From contig JAEWQX010000069.1 of assembly GCA_023399035.1 (NCBI GenBank), positions 1 to 8,481 on the forward strand: a stretch of DNA of 8,481 nt, in the 5' to 3' direction. Below, one piece after another: positions 1 to 6,208 of the stretch. Under the pieces are notes generated by a model. It saw only the letters and a program-made list of their open reading frames with translations, ran no database searches and had not been told where the DNA came from. Positions within the stretch are counted from its first letter, which is position 1, and each line of letters begins with the position of its first letter. The DNA is from Bacillota bacterium (lineage in GTDB: Bacteria > Bacillota > Clostridia > Clostridiales > Clostridiaceae). The translations under genes and the position numbers were made by a program.

Positions 1-236
1 GCAAAAATCCTATTTATTGCAGGCTTGTTTGCCATGTAATAAAATAATCAAACTTATATAATTTTCAAAGAGCGAGTAATTCTACGAAAAGCTAAGCTAT
101 TTTTTCATAACAACCTAACAGAATCAATATTTCTCTTTCCATTTATGAAATAAGTATATACAATAGTATATTTTTATTAATTTAGTAGTATGTCATATTA
201 CTTCATATACAATAATCAAAATATAGGTGAAAAAAG
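1..236. other. Left-edge spacer, possible 3' end of a truncated plus-strand gene
   Basis: AT-rich stretch downstream of the MATE gene. From base 1 the first plus-strand frame reads AKILFIAGLFAM and stops at TAA (37-39). This could be the hydrophobic C-terminus of a gene entering from the left, converging on the MATE gene, but 12 residues are too few to tell from chance. There are only weak AT hairpins (for example 157-161 with 166-170, and 184-190 with 196-202), and none has a convincing U-tract. No clear terminator for the MATE gene is visible. Confidence 0.25.
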
Positions 237-1577
237 TTAATCAGCAATACATTTATTTTTCCACTTTCCGCTTTTATATCTTATGACTGAGATTATGGAT
301 GCAAATATCCATCCAAAAGGAACTGCCCACCATATAGCTTCTTTCCCTATTAAAAATGCAAATCCATAAGCAAAAATTACCCTTGTAGAAAGATTAGTCA
401 ATGTACTTGCAAGAAATACCTTCATATCACCGCTTCCTCTCAGTATTCCATTTGTAATTACCATAAGACCCATAAAGAAATAAAACACAGAAACTATCCT
501 TAAATACTGGGATCCAATATTTATTACACCTGCATTTGAAGATGAATCTACAAACATTCCTATTAATCTATGTCCCAATAAAAATAAAAGTGCTGCTGCA
601 AAAGCACAAAAAACTCCTATCATTATAAGTGCTGCCTTATACCCTTTTTTTATCCTTTCCAATTTGCCAGCTCCTATATTCTGGCCTGTAAATGTTGAAA
701 CAGCATTGCTCATATTAGCCATTGGAAGTATTGTTATTGAATCTATCTTTGTTGCTGCTGCATATCCTGCAATAACCACAGCGCCATAAGAATTTACAAG
801 AGCCTGTACAAATAAATTTCCTATGGATACTATTGACTGCTGAAGTATTGAAGGTATGGCTATTTTTGAAATATTCCTTAGAATCTTAAAATCAAACATC
901 TTAATTTTATTTTTTGTTTCAATACTCCTTATAGATTTCAAAAGAATTAAAAGAGATAATACTGATGATACTCCCTGAGATATCAATGTTGCAATGGCAG
1001 CACCTCTCACCCCCATATTAAATACTGCTACAAATATTAAATCCAGGATTATATTCAAAAAAGATGAAAACAAAAGAAACATAAGAGGTGTTTTAGAATT
1101 CCCAAGTGCATTGAAAGAAGAGTTAACAATGTTATATACAAATAAGAATAATACACCCATAAAATAAATTTTCATGTAATCACATGAATCATTAAATATG
1201 TCCTGTGGCGTATTCATTAAATTTAATATTGTATCCGTAAATAAAAGACCAAAAAACATTACAAATAAACTGAATGCTGATATAAATATTATTGATGTAA
1301 AAATTGATTCCTTCGTTTTTTCTATATGCTTTCCTCCAAAATACTGAGATATGACAACTCCACATCCTATACCACACCCATTTGCAATAGTAATAAGAAC
1401 AAATGTTATTGGATATGATGCTCCTACTGCTGCAAGTGCCTCTGCTCCAACAAAATTTCCAACAATCATTGAATCAACTATGTTATAAAGCTGCTGAAGT
1501 ATATTTCCAAGCACCATTGGAAGTGCAAAATAAAACAGAATTTTTGAAGGGTCTCCATTTGTCATGTCCTTGTTCAT
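237..1577 (-). CDS. MATE-family multidrug/toxin efflux protein
   Basis: A 446-residue integral membrane protein of the MATE family, which exports cationic drugs, dyes or metabolites in exchange for Na+ or H+. The N-terminus has the family signature: a short hydrophilic lead (GDPSKIL), then helix 1 with LPMVLGNILQQLYNIVDS and the segment VGAEALAAVGASYP near residues 44-57. About twelve hydrophobic segments follow in two six-helix halves, and the second half begins near the LQQSIVSIGNLFVQALVNSYG segment. Length is normal for the family and no frame break is seen. The ATG start has a purine-rich AAGGAAAGGG about 11 bases upstream; a second in-frame ATG at codon 5 is less likely. The gene is monocistronic, with a large inverted repeat (1652-1697) about 75 bases upstream that could mark its control region or end the upstream transcript. 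The substrate cannot be predicted from sequence. Family call is very secure. Confidence 0.95.
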   Translation of the reverse strand: MNKDMTNGDPSKILFYFALPMVLGNILQQLYNIVDSMIVGNFVGAEALAAVGASYPITFVLITIANGCGIGCGVVISQYFGGKHIEKTKESIFTSIIFISAFSLFVMFFGLLFTDTILNLMNTPQDIFNDSCDYMKIYFMGVLFLFVYNIVNSSFNALGNSKTPLMFLLFSSFLNIILDLIFVAVFNMGVRGAAIATLISQGVSSVLSLLILLKSIRSIETKNKIKMFDFKILRNISKIAIPSILQQSIVSIGNLFVQALVNSYGAVVIAGYAAATKIDSITILPMANMSNAVSTFTGQNIGAGKLERIKKGYKAALIMIGVFCAFAAALLFLLGHRLIGMFVDSSSNAGVINIGSQYLRIVSVFYFFMGLMVITNGILRGSGDMKVFLASTLTNLSTRVIFAYGFAFLIGKEAIWWAVPFGWIFASIISVIRYKSGKWKNKCIAD

Positions 1578-1646
1578 AAAAATTCATTCCCTTTCCTTAT
1601 TGATTTCAAGTTTCAAATTAATAATAAAAATCTACAATAGCTTATC

Positions 1647-1697
1647 TTAAAAAGACATATATTATCATACAAAAACTCATATGATAACATATGTCTT
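1647..1697 (-). terminator. Long inverted repeat, probable terminator after the Nudix gene
   Basis: Bases 1652-1660 (AAGACATAT) pair perfectly with 1689-1697 (ATATGTCTT). After one A/C mismatch, 1662-1669 pair with 1680-1687, closing a 10-base loop. Read on the minus strand, the stem is followed by five T (1653-1649), as in an intrinsic terminator for transcripts coming from 1875-2462. The stem is AT-rich, so efficiency is uncertain. It also lies only about 75 bases upstream of the MATE start, so an operator or attenuator role for that gene is an alternative. Confidence 0.5.
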
Positions 1698-1795
1698 AGA
1701 TTCTCTTTTAGCTACTAACTATATAAACATCCAGCTTCTGAATGTAAAATTTCTGTCTTAGACACCTTTAAATTAATATCTGTTGTTATGCAGAA

Positions 1796-1894
1796 TCAGC
1801 TGCTGTATTCCCATGCATGTCCAACCGCCTCACCAGAGCAAGCCACATATATGCAGTAATTTCTCAATTCATCTTTATAATCTATCCATTGTAT
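1796..1894 (-). pseudogene. Possible coding remnant or structured GC-rich island after the Nudix gene
   Basis: Directly overlapping the end of the Nudix gene, in another frame, 32 codons are open up to a TGA at 1796-1798. They encode a protein-like string that includes WIDYKDELRNYC and VACSGEAVGHAWEYSS. There is no ATG in the frame, and an in-frame TAA sits just upstream (1898-1900), so it is not an intact gene. About 57 bases here are near 56% GC, far above the surrounding spacer. The same bases can also form a hairpin: 1788-1792 with 1814-1818, 1793-1796 with 1807-1810, and 1797-1799 with 1803-1805. A structured 3' UTR RNA is therefore the alternative. I do not recognise the peptide. Confidence 0.35.
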
Positions 1895-2462
1895 ATATTA
1901 ATCCCTCATTATATTCCCTTATATGTTCACATATATTGTGTTCGTTAAGCTCAATAACCTTATTATGTTTTAACGAAAAGACATGTAGTATATCAGTTTC
2001 ACCATTAAGCCAGTTCTTATAATCTTCATATAGAACCTTAACCATATCTTCCACTTCTTCTCCAGGCTTGAAATTTTCATGACTAATTTTTAATACATAT
2101 AGTTCACATATTTCATCGTCAAGAATATTATCATGATTTTTATTTTCTAATTTTATTCCTGCAAAGATAAGCTGAGGCTTATCCACTTTTAATCCTACTT
2201 CTTCTTCAAGTTCACGCATCATTGAATTTACTGGCTCTTCTCCGCTGTCTATATGACCTGCACATGCTATATCATAAAATCCTGGATAGTTATTCTTGCT
2301 AAATGACCTCTGCTGAAAATATACATATTTTTCTTTACCTTTTTCATTTATTATATAACACTGTACAACTTTATGTTTAAATCCATACTTATGTACATCT
2401 TCTCTTGACCTTACTCCAATTTTTTTTAAATCTTCATTATAAATATCTAGCATTTCTTCCAT
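1875..2462 (-). CDS. Nudix hydrolase (IPP isomerase-like/YfcD-like)
   Basis: A 195-residue cytoplasmic Nudix protein that should hydrolyse a nucleoside-diphosphate-linked or related diphosphate substrate using Mg2+. The Nudix box is perfect at residues 69-91: G, five residues, E75, seven residues, then RELEEEVGL, so all metal-binding glutamates are present. The N-terminal segment (LDIYNEDLKKIG near 5-16, and VHKYGF near 23-28) is the lead-in seen in the subgroup related to isopentenyl-diphosphate isomerase and E. coli YfcD. Activity as a true isomerase is not implied. The ATG is preceded by AAGGAG at a spacing of 11 bases, slightly long but the only good site. It appears monocistronic, with a candidate promoter at 2521-2550 and a probable terminator at 1647-1697. 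The family is certain and the substrate unknown. Confidence 0.92.
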   Translation of the reverse strand: MEEMLDIYNEDLKKIGVRSREDVHKYGFKHKVVQCYIINEKGKEKYVYFQQRSFSKNNYPGFYDIACAGHIDSGEEPVNSMMRELEEEVGLKVDKPQLIFAGIKLENKNHDNILDDEICELYVLKISHENFKPGEEVEDMVKVLYEDYKNWLNGETDILHVFSLKHNKVIELNEHNICEHIREYNEGLIYTMDRL

Positions 2463-2520
2463 AATAATATATTCTCCTTAAAATACACTTAAAACAAATT
2501 AATATATGAGACATATTGAT

Positions 2521-2550
2521 ATTATAAACAAATCATAATTTTACACCCAA
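2521..2550 (-). promoter_or_regulatory. Candidate sigma-A promoter for the Nudix gene
   Basis: On the minus strand a perfect TATAAT (2526-2521) lies 18 bases from TTGGGT (2550-2545), which matches four of six -35 positions. Transcription would start near 2514, about 50 bases before the Nudix start codon. In sequence this AT-rich a TATAAT is common, so the call is moderate. Confidence 0.4.
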
Positions 2551-2572
2551 TGAATTTCTAAGTCATAGTACT

Positions 2573-2592
2573 ATAAATAATTAATTATTTAT
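2573..2592. repeat. Perfect 20-bp palindrome upstream of the Nudix promoter
   Basis: ATAAATAATT followed at once by its exact reverse complement, centred between 2582 and 2583. It lies 22 bases upstream of the proposed -35 element of the Nudix gene. It contains no G or C, so it is not a terminator. It could be an operator for a dimeric regulator, or simply chance in AT-rich DNA. Confidence 0.3.
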
Positions 2593-2652
2593 CCATCAAT
2601 AATGCCTCAAACTTCTTATTTATCATACCTTTATTTTAGCACTTATTTATTG

Positions 2653-2856
2653 TTAAATATTATTTTTCTTAAACTTATCTTGTTCATAATCACTAAATAT
2701 AAGCTTATTTCCAATCAATGATATTATAATTCCTATAAAAACAAATACAATTCTCCAAGCTGCTGTCTTTAGTGCTTCATTTGTTATGGCTACTGATGCT
2801 ATTTCCTCAATAAAAATAAAATCGAGCACTCCAATCCTCCACCAGCTTTGATTATT
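2653..2856 (-). pseudogene. Remnant of a membrane transporter C-terminus
   Basis: A 67-codon open frame ending in TAA (2653-2655), out of phase with the amidinohydrolase gene, whose last 58 bases it overlaps. Beyond that gene's stop it encodes EEIASVAITNEALKTAAWR, then a strongly hydrophobic helix (IVFVFIGIIISLIGNKLIF), then a charged tail (SDYEQDKFKKNN). This is the layout of the last helix and cytoplasmic tail of a secondary transporter, perhaps of the major facilitator type. The frame has no ATG, no convincing ribosome binding site and only one helix, so I read it as the 3' end of a gene that lost its front by deletion or recombination. A long stop-free frame of this quality is unlikely in a spacer of this base composition. 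Family assignment is a guess. Confidence 0.55.
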
Positions 2857-3611
2857 TCACTGTAATCAATATATTCAGTATCATATCCCCTGCTTTGTAA
2901 CATGGAGGATACTTTTTTATTACAGCTTATTATTTTCTTATTACCTAGGTACACATAATTAGTTCCCATATTATCGGCATCTTCTTTAGAAATATCATAT
3001 AAATTAGCAATAAATCTTTCTATTTTTTCTCTGTCATAAACATAAGGTGAAATTATAGCATTTCCTTTATCTAAAATATTAAAAACAGTATCCAGATGTA
3101 TTTTGCTGCAGTCAAATCTTATAGGTATTACACCTACAGCACTGTTTACTTTTGCAAGAACATCCCTTATTTCCTCACATGCTTCCATAGTTGTACGGTT
3201 GCTTAATCCTACAAATACAATATTGTCATAGTGTATTATATCTCCGCCTTCAGCATTATTCTTCATCTCATAAAACTTAATGTTTCTTTCTCTAGCATAC
3301 TTTTTTAAATATTCACTTTCTCTTTTCCTGCTGCTATCACTCATCTTAGATATAAAAAGTATATCTTCAATAACAAATCCTACATCCTGAACAAATACCT
3401 GATTACATAGCTTATCATCTGTGTCAATAAAATTTATCTTTATACCATTACAGCTTAGTTTATTTACAAATTTATTATACTCGCTTACTGCAAGATTATT
3501 ATCTATATTATTATAGTATGGGCTTTTCTTATCGGTAACATTTAAATTTACAGGATAGCATAACAAACAAGTTTTTAAAGGATCATACTGTCCCTGCTGA
3601 TATATGTTCAT
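2799..3611 (-). CDS. Amidinotransferase/dimethylargininase-fold (guanidine-modifying) hydrolase
   Basis: A 270-residue cytoplasmic enzyme of the guanidino-group modifying superfamily (arginine deiminase, amidinotransferase, DDAH), which attack a guanidinium carbon through a covalent cysteine. Visible landmarks in order: VFVQDVGFVI with D76 (substrate-binding Asp segment), EGGD at 121-124, IHLDTVF with catalytic His172, and GGGLECS near the end with nucleophile Cys262. Its size matches DDAH and the small DDAH-like bacterial family rather than the roughly 400-residue arginine deiminases. The substrate could be arginine, a methylarginine, agmatine or another guanidine compound. The ATG is preceded by AAAGGAG at 9 bases. 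No carbamate kinase or ornithine transcarbamylase gene adjoins it, so an arginine-deiminase energy pathway is not supported. A transporter remnant overlaps its 3' end in another frame, which may mean its last residues (LFLLRK) or its former partner were altered. Confidence 0.85.
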   Translation of the reverse strand: MNIYQQGQYDPLKTCLLCYPVNLNVTDKKSPYYNNIDNNLAVSEYNKFVNKLSCNGIKINFIDTDDKLCNQVFVQDVGFVIEDILFISKMSDSSRKRESEYLKKYARERNIKFYEMKNNAEGGDIIHYDNIVFVGLSNRTTMEACEEIRDVLAKVNSAVGVIPIRFDCSKIHLDTVFNILDKGNAIISPYVYDREKIERFIANLYDISKEDADNMGTNYVYLGNKKIISCNKKVSSMLQSRGYDTEYIDYSEIIKAGGGLECSILFLLRK

Positions 3612-3809
3612 AATGAATATCTCCTTTTAATAAAATTATATACTGCATCAATTAATTTACATGATAATTCATAAGTCTACTAGAAAAACATAAAAATATT
3701 TCAAATCTCTCATATCCAGTTTTTCTTCATATACCTTTCATCTAATTTTAATCATGTACTGCAATATATATTAGTATCTGTATTTATCATATTAATATTC
3801 CTTGCAACC

Positions 3810-3856
3810 AAAAGACAGACTTACATATTAATTTATATTAATATGTAAGCCTGTCT
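3810..3856 (-). terminator. Intrinsic terminator of the lipoprotein gene
   Basis: Bases 3820-3832 pair perfectly with 3837-3849 (13 bp, loop TTAT). After one A/C mismatch, AGACAG (3813-3818) pairs with CTGTCT (3851-3856). It begins 12 bases after the stop codon of the lipoprotein gene. On the minus strand the stem runs into TTTT (3813-3810) followed by GG, a short U-tract behind a very stable stem. Confidence 0.7.
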
Positions 3857-3867
3857 AATATACTCTG

Positions 3868-5511
3868 TTATTTTATATCTATTCCGTAAATACTTCCGCT
3901 TCTTGTAGCTACTACAATGCTGTCATCATAAATTGCAGGAGAAGATTCCACATTTCCATTTAAGAGAATTTTATTGAGAACTTCACCACTGTCTCCATCC
4001 AGTAAGAACATGTTTCCAATAGAGTCACATTGAATAAGGTATCCTCTGCCTTCTTCATCATAAAAATCTACTGGAGATGACCACATATAGTTATCGAAAT
4101 CATGCTCCCAGATAATTTCTCCGCTGTTCTTATCTAATGCAATAGTGGCTCCTTTATTGAAACCCTTATACCTTGCAAGGGAAAATATCACCCTATCGTC
4201 CATCTTGTTTTTTCCTATTACATTTGTGGCCATAAGCCCTCCATTGACTGCATCACTTCCTATTATGGAATCACATTCAAAAGACTTTTCCCATACGACC
4301 TTTCCTGTAAATCCATTAATCTTTCTAAGTGTTGATAATCCATGAGTTCCCTGATGGTCTACTTCAGTTCCTGTATATACATAAGGCACACCATCTTCAG
4401 TTTCTATAGTGAGTGATGCATCTGTATCATCCCCACTCCTAAGCATCCATACAGGCTCTAAAGTATTTAAATCAACACATTGTATATCTCCATTATTATC
4501 TGCAAAATATATAAGATTTGCATATGCTGCAACTGAATTTTCAATACCTAGTCTTCCAGCTGATCCTTCTATTCCATATCTATATTTTGTAACTGCAGGA
4601 TTTATTGTAATTTTATTATTATCCTTATCATAGTCAGTGTTTAATTTTATAATGTATATAAGTCCATTTTCACCGCCTTCAATTACAGTGTCACAGTCAC
4701 TGCATACAAGACATGAACCATCAAATGCAGGCCATCCTCTATATGCATCCTCATCCATTCCATTGATTTCATAAAGATGGCTTCCATCAATAAGGCTGTA
4801 AATATTAAATCCTACAGTATCTTTTTCTGGTATTCCTTCACCTATATATAATAATGGAATTCCTCTTGAATCAATGCTCATTGTACCCTTTATAGGATTT
4901 CCCACCTTTATCTTATCTCTTGACAGCTTTCCGCTTTCTAAATCAAAAAAATATATATTTCCATCAAGGGATGAATATATTACTTCTGTAAAATCTTCCT
5001 TTCCCTTGAATTCATCATAAATATTCATGCTGTTTTTCAGTTCATCAGGCCATTTAACAATCATAGGCTGGCCAGTCCATCCAGCTCCCCCGCCCCATGA
5101 ACTGCTTGAAGTATCAAATTTGAATTTTTGGCTTAAAGTTTTTTCTGTAATGGTGCTTACTCCATAGGAAGCGCTGTTTCTATAATTATTTCCTCTAAAT
5201 GATATTACCCCTTCCAGATCAGTATATTTATTTTGAAAAAGTATATTATTATCATATCCTTCCTTATTGACTATATCGTAGCTCAATCCTGTAATATCCT
5301 GCTTTTCCAAAGTTACTGCTTCAAGCTTTTCTATATTTTTTTGACTCTTATCAGAATTCTCTTGACTTTCACTGCTGCTGCTTTCATTACTTGCCGAATC
5401 ATTTATCTCTTTGTACGTTGCCACGCTTTCATTGCTCATACACCCTATAACATTAGTTACAAATAAAAATGATAATGCAGCAGCTATAGCTGTTATCTTT
5501 ATTGTTTTCAT
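3868..5511 (-). CDS. Secreted lipoprotein with PQQ-type beta-propeller
   Basis: A 547-residue protein anchored outside the membrane. Residues 1-24 form a lipoprotein signal peptide: a Lys-bearing N-terminus, a hydrophobic core and the lipobox VIGC with lipidated Cys24. A low-complexity Ser/Glu/Asn/Lys-rich stalk follows (about 25-62). The rest is a repeat domain that opens with GVISFRGNNYRN (101-112), includes GGGAGWTGQPMIVKW, and continues as blades with PQQ-like beta-strand motifs such as SLDGNIYFFDLESGKL, NGDIQCVDLNTLEPVW, ALDKNSGEIIWEHDF and RSGSIYGIDIK. No PQQ-dependent dehydrogenase catalytic residues are evident, so it is probably a binding or scaffolding protein with unknown ligand. 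The frame extends upstream to an ATG at 5589, but the ATG at 5511 is chosen because it starts the signal peptide and has AGGGGG 9 bases upstream. It stands alone, divergent from ilvBN. Confidence 0.9.
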   Translation of the reverse strand: MKTIKITAIAAALSFLFVTNVIGCMSNESVATYKEINDSASNESSSSESQENSDKSQKNIEKLEAVTLEKQDITGLSYDIVNKEGYDNNILFQNKYTDLEGVISFRGNNYRNSASYGVSTITEKTLSQKFKFDTSSSSWGGGAGWTGQPMIVKWPDELKNSMNIYDEFKGKEDFTEVIYSSLDGNIYFFDLESGKLSRDKIKVGNPIKGTMSIDSRGIPLLYIGEGIPEKDTVGFNIYSLIDGSHLYEINGMDEDAYRGWPAFDGSCLVCSDCDTVIEGGENGLIYIIKLNTDYDKDNNKITINPAVTKYRYGIEGSAGRLGIENSVAAYANLIYFADNNGDIQCVDLNTLEPVWMLRSGDDTDASLTIETEDGVPYVYTGTEVDHQGTHGLSTLRKINGFTGKVVWEKSFECDSIIGSDAVNGGLMATNVIGKNKMDDRVIFSLARYKGFNKGATIALDKNSGEIIWEHDFDNYMWSSPVDFYDEEGRGYLIQCDSIGNMFLLDGDSGEVLNKILLNGNVESSPAIYDDSIVVATRSGSIYGIDIK

Positions 5512-5620
5512 ACTGCTAATCCCCCTAATTTTTATGTATTTACTTATTAAGACATATGTAAAGCAGCTTTTTAGGAGTTTATTTATCACTTCTGAAATTA
5601 ATAAAGATTTCTATTTACAT

Positions 5621-5649
5621 ATTTTACCATATATTTTCAAGTTACTCAA
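5621..5649 (-). promoter_or_regulatory. Candidate promoter of the lipoprotein gene
   Basis: On the minus strand TTGAGT (5649-5644) is separated by 17 bases from TAAAAT (5626-5621), which is preceded by TGG, giving an extended -10 element. Transcription would start near 5613, leaving a leader of about 100 bases before the start codon at 5511. Confidence 0.5.
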
Positions 5650-5777
5650 CTAACTTTTATTAAATCTTTTAATCATCAATAATATTATCTATAATTCAAA
5701 ATTAAGCATTTAAAATAGAAACAATTTATAACTTATTGTCAATTTGCCATTTATTTATAGGATTTTTTTAAAAATTA

Positions 5778-5807
5778 TTGACATTTACAAGGATTTATTA
5801 ATATAAT
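5778..5807 (+). promoter_or_regulatory. Promoter of the T-box leader and ilvBN
   Basis: A consensus -35 TTGACA (5778-5783) and a consensus -10 TATAAT (5802-5807) are spaced by 18 bases, predicting transcription from about 5814-5816, just before T-box Stem I. The near-perfect match suggests a strong constitutive sigma-A promoter, with control left to the leader. Confidence 0.85.
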
Positions 5808-5959
5808 TAATATAAATTCTATATATTTACAGGTGTGATAAGGAGAAGTACATATATCATTTAAGCGCAGAGAGGGAGTGGCTGCTGTAAATTCCCGTGA
5901 TATATATATGGAACTAGCCTTTGACCTTTTAAAAGAAATCTTTATAGAAAGTAGACTTA

Positions 5960-5986
5960 AACGGATTCCCACCGTTATAAGGGAAT
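5960..5986 (+). promoter_or_regulatory. Stem IIA/B pseudoknot of the T-box
   Basis: AACGG (5960-5964) pairs with CCGTT (5972-5976). The loop bases ATTCCC (5965-5970) then pair perfectly with GGGAAT (5981-5986). This is the H-type pseudoknot found in canonical full-length T-box leaders, and it confirms that the leader is not one of the shortened glycine-type forms. Confidence 0.85.
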
Positions 5987-6105
5987 ATATTAGTTCAAAA
6001 TACTTATGAATATTTTTAAAAAATATTTTTCATAAAGATGTTTTATAGTAATAATTATATTCCTGAGCTAATATTATAGAGTGTGTATATTAATTTATAC
6101 AAATT

Positions 6106-6138
6106 TAGGTGGTACCGCGATGATTCCTCTTCGTCCTA
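6106..6138 (+). promoter_or_regulatory. T-box antiterminator
   Basis: TAGG (6106-6109), just before the tRNA-binding bulge TGGT (6110-6113), can pair with CCTA (6135-6138). The same CCTA is part of the 5' arm of the terminator stem, so the two helices exclude each other. The variable base of the bulge is U, matching an A discriminator on the tRNA, as tRNA-Leu, -Ile and -Val carry. Confidence 0.8.
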
Positions 6139-6161
6139 TTGTTTAGGATGGAGAGTTTTTT
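6127..6161 (+). terminator. Regulated intrinsic terminator of the T-box leader
   Basis: A 12-pair stem (6127-6138 with 6144-6155, two G/U-type and otherwise Watson-Crick pairs) with a TTGTT loop is followed by six T (6156-6161). It stops transcription 47 bases before the ilvB start when the tRNA is charged. Confidence 0.92.
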
Positions 6162-6208
6162 AATATCCAAACTTATGTAATTAAAAACTTATTCGGGGAG
6201 TGATTTTT

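Larger units (their letters stand above)
5815..6161 (+). promoter_or_regulatory. T-box leader (tRNA-sensing riboswitch) of ilvBN
   Basis: A full-length T-box leader. Stem I: AGTA (5847-5850) faces GAA (5911-5913), forming the S-turn of the specifier loop. The helix above is CATATAT (5851-5857) with ATATATG (5904-5910), then TCAT (5857-5860) with GTGA (5897-5900) after a bulge. The AGAGAG motif is at 5869-5874, and the apical hairpin is GGGAGT (5874-5879) with ATTCCC (5891-5896). A IIA/B pseudoknot, a Stem III candidate (GTATA 6085-6089 with TATAC 6096-6100), and the T-box sequence AGGTGGTACCGCGA (6107-6120) follow. The UGGU bulge would pair with an ACCA tRNA end. The best specifier reading is CUA (5914-5916), Leu, which fits a downstream branched-chain amino acid gene; the register is discussed in the findings. 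Uncharged tRNA should stabilise the antiterminator and switch ilvBN on. Confidence 0.95.

Noticed and set aside
1192..1377. Second minus-strand frame inside the MATE gene
   Set aside because: An out-of-phase shadow inside a conserved membrane-protein frame.
1687..1697. Eleven-base string AAGACATATGT shared (on the minus strand) with the region upstream of the lipoprotein gene near 5549-5559
   Set aside because: Short and AT-rich, with no symmetrical partner at the second site; coincidence is the simplest explanation.
1783..2022. Plus-strand open frame opposite the Nudix gene end and GC-rich island
   Set aside because: Its Cys/Ser/His/Ile-rich composition is that of an antisense shadow, and no ribosome binding site precedes it.
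3669..3713. Minus-strand 14-residue frame (MRDLKYFYVFLVDL) upstream of the amidinohydrolase
   Set aside because: Hydrophobic and leader-peptide-like, but it lacks a convincing ribosome binding site and any attenuator hairpin; likely chance.
5512..5589. Upstream extension of the lipoprotein reading frame by 26 codons to an ATG at 5589
   Set aside because: It would bury the lipoprotein signal peptide and has no good ribosome binding site; the ATG at 5511 has AGGGGG at 9 bases and begins the signal sequence.
4145..5653. Several plus-strand open frames opposite the lipoprotein gene and its upstream region (4145-4345, 4409-4633, 5233-5466, 5411-5653)
   Set aside because: Antisense shadows of a well-supported coding region or its leader, without ribosome binding sites or recognisable domains.
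5736..5783. Inverted TGTCAA (5736-5741) and TTGACA (5778-5783) as a divergent promoter pair
   Set aside because: The minus-strand TTGACA has no good -10 at 16-18 bases; a better promoter for the lipoprotein gene exists at 5621-5649.
5775..5972. Minus-strand open frame across the ilvBN leader
   Set aside because: It lies opposite the promoter and T-box Stem I, whose structure fully explains the sequence; the peptide is not protein-like.
6004..6035. AT-rich inverted repeat in the T-box leader considered as a separate terminator
   Set aside because: TTATG/CATAA arms plus A/T runs give a weak stem with no GC core; it fits better as a linker helix between Stem II and Stem III.
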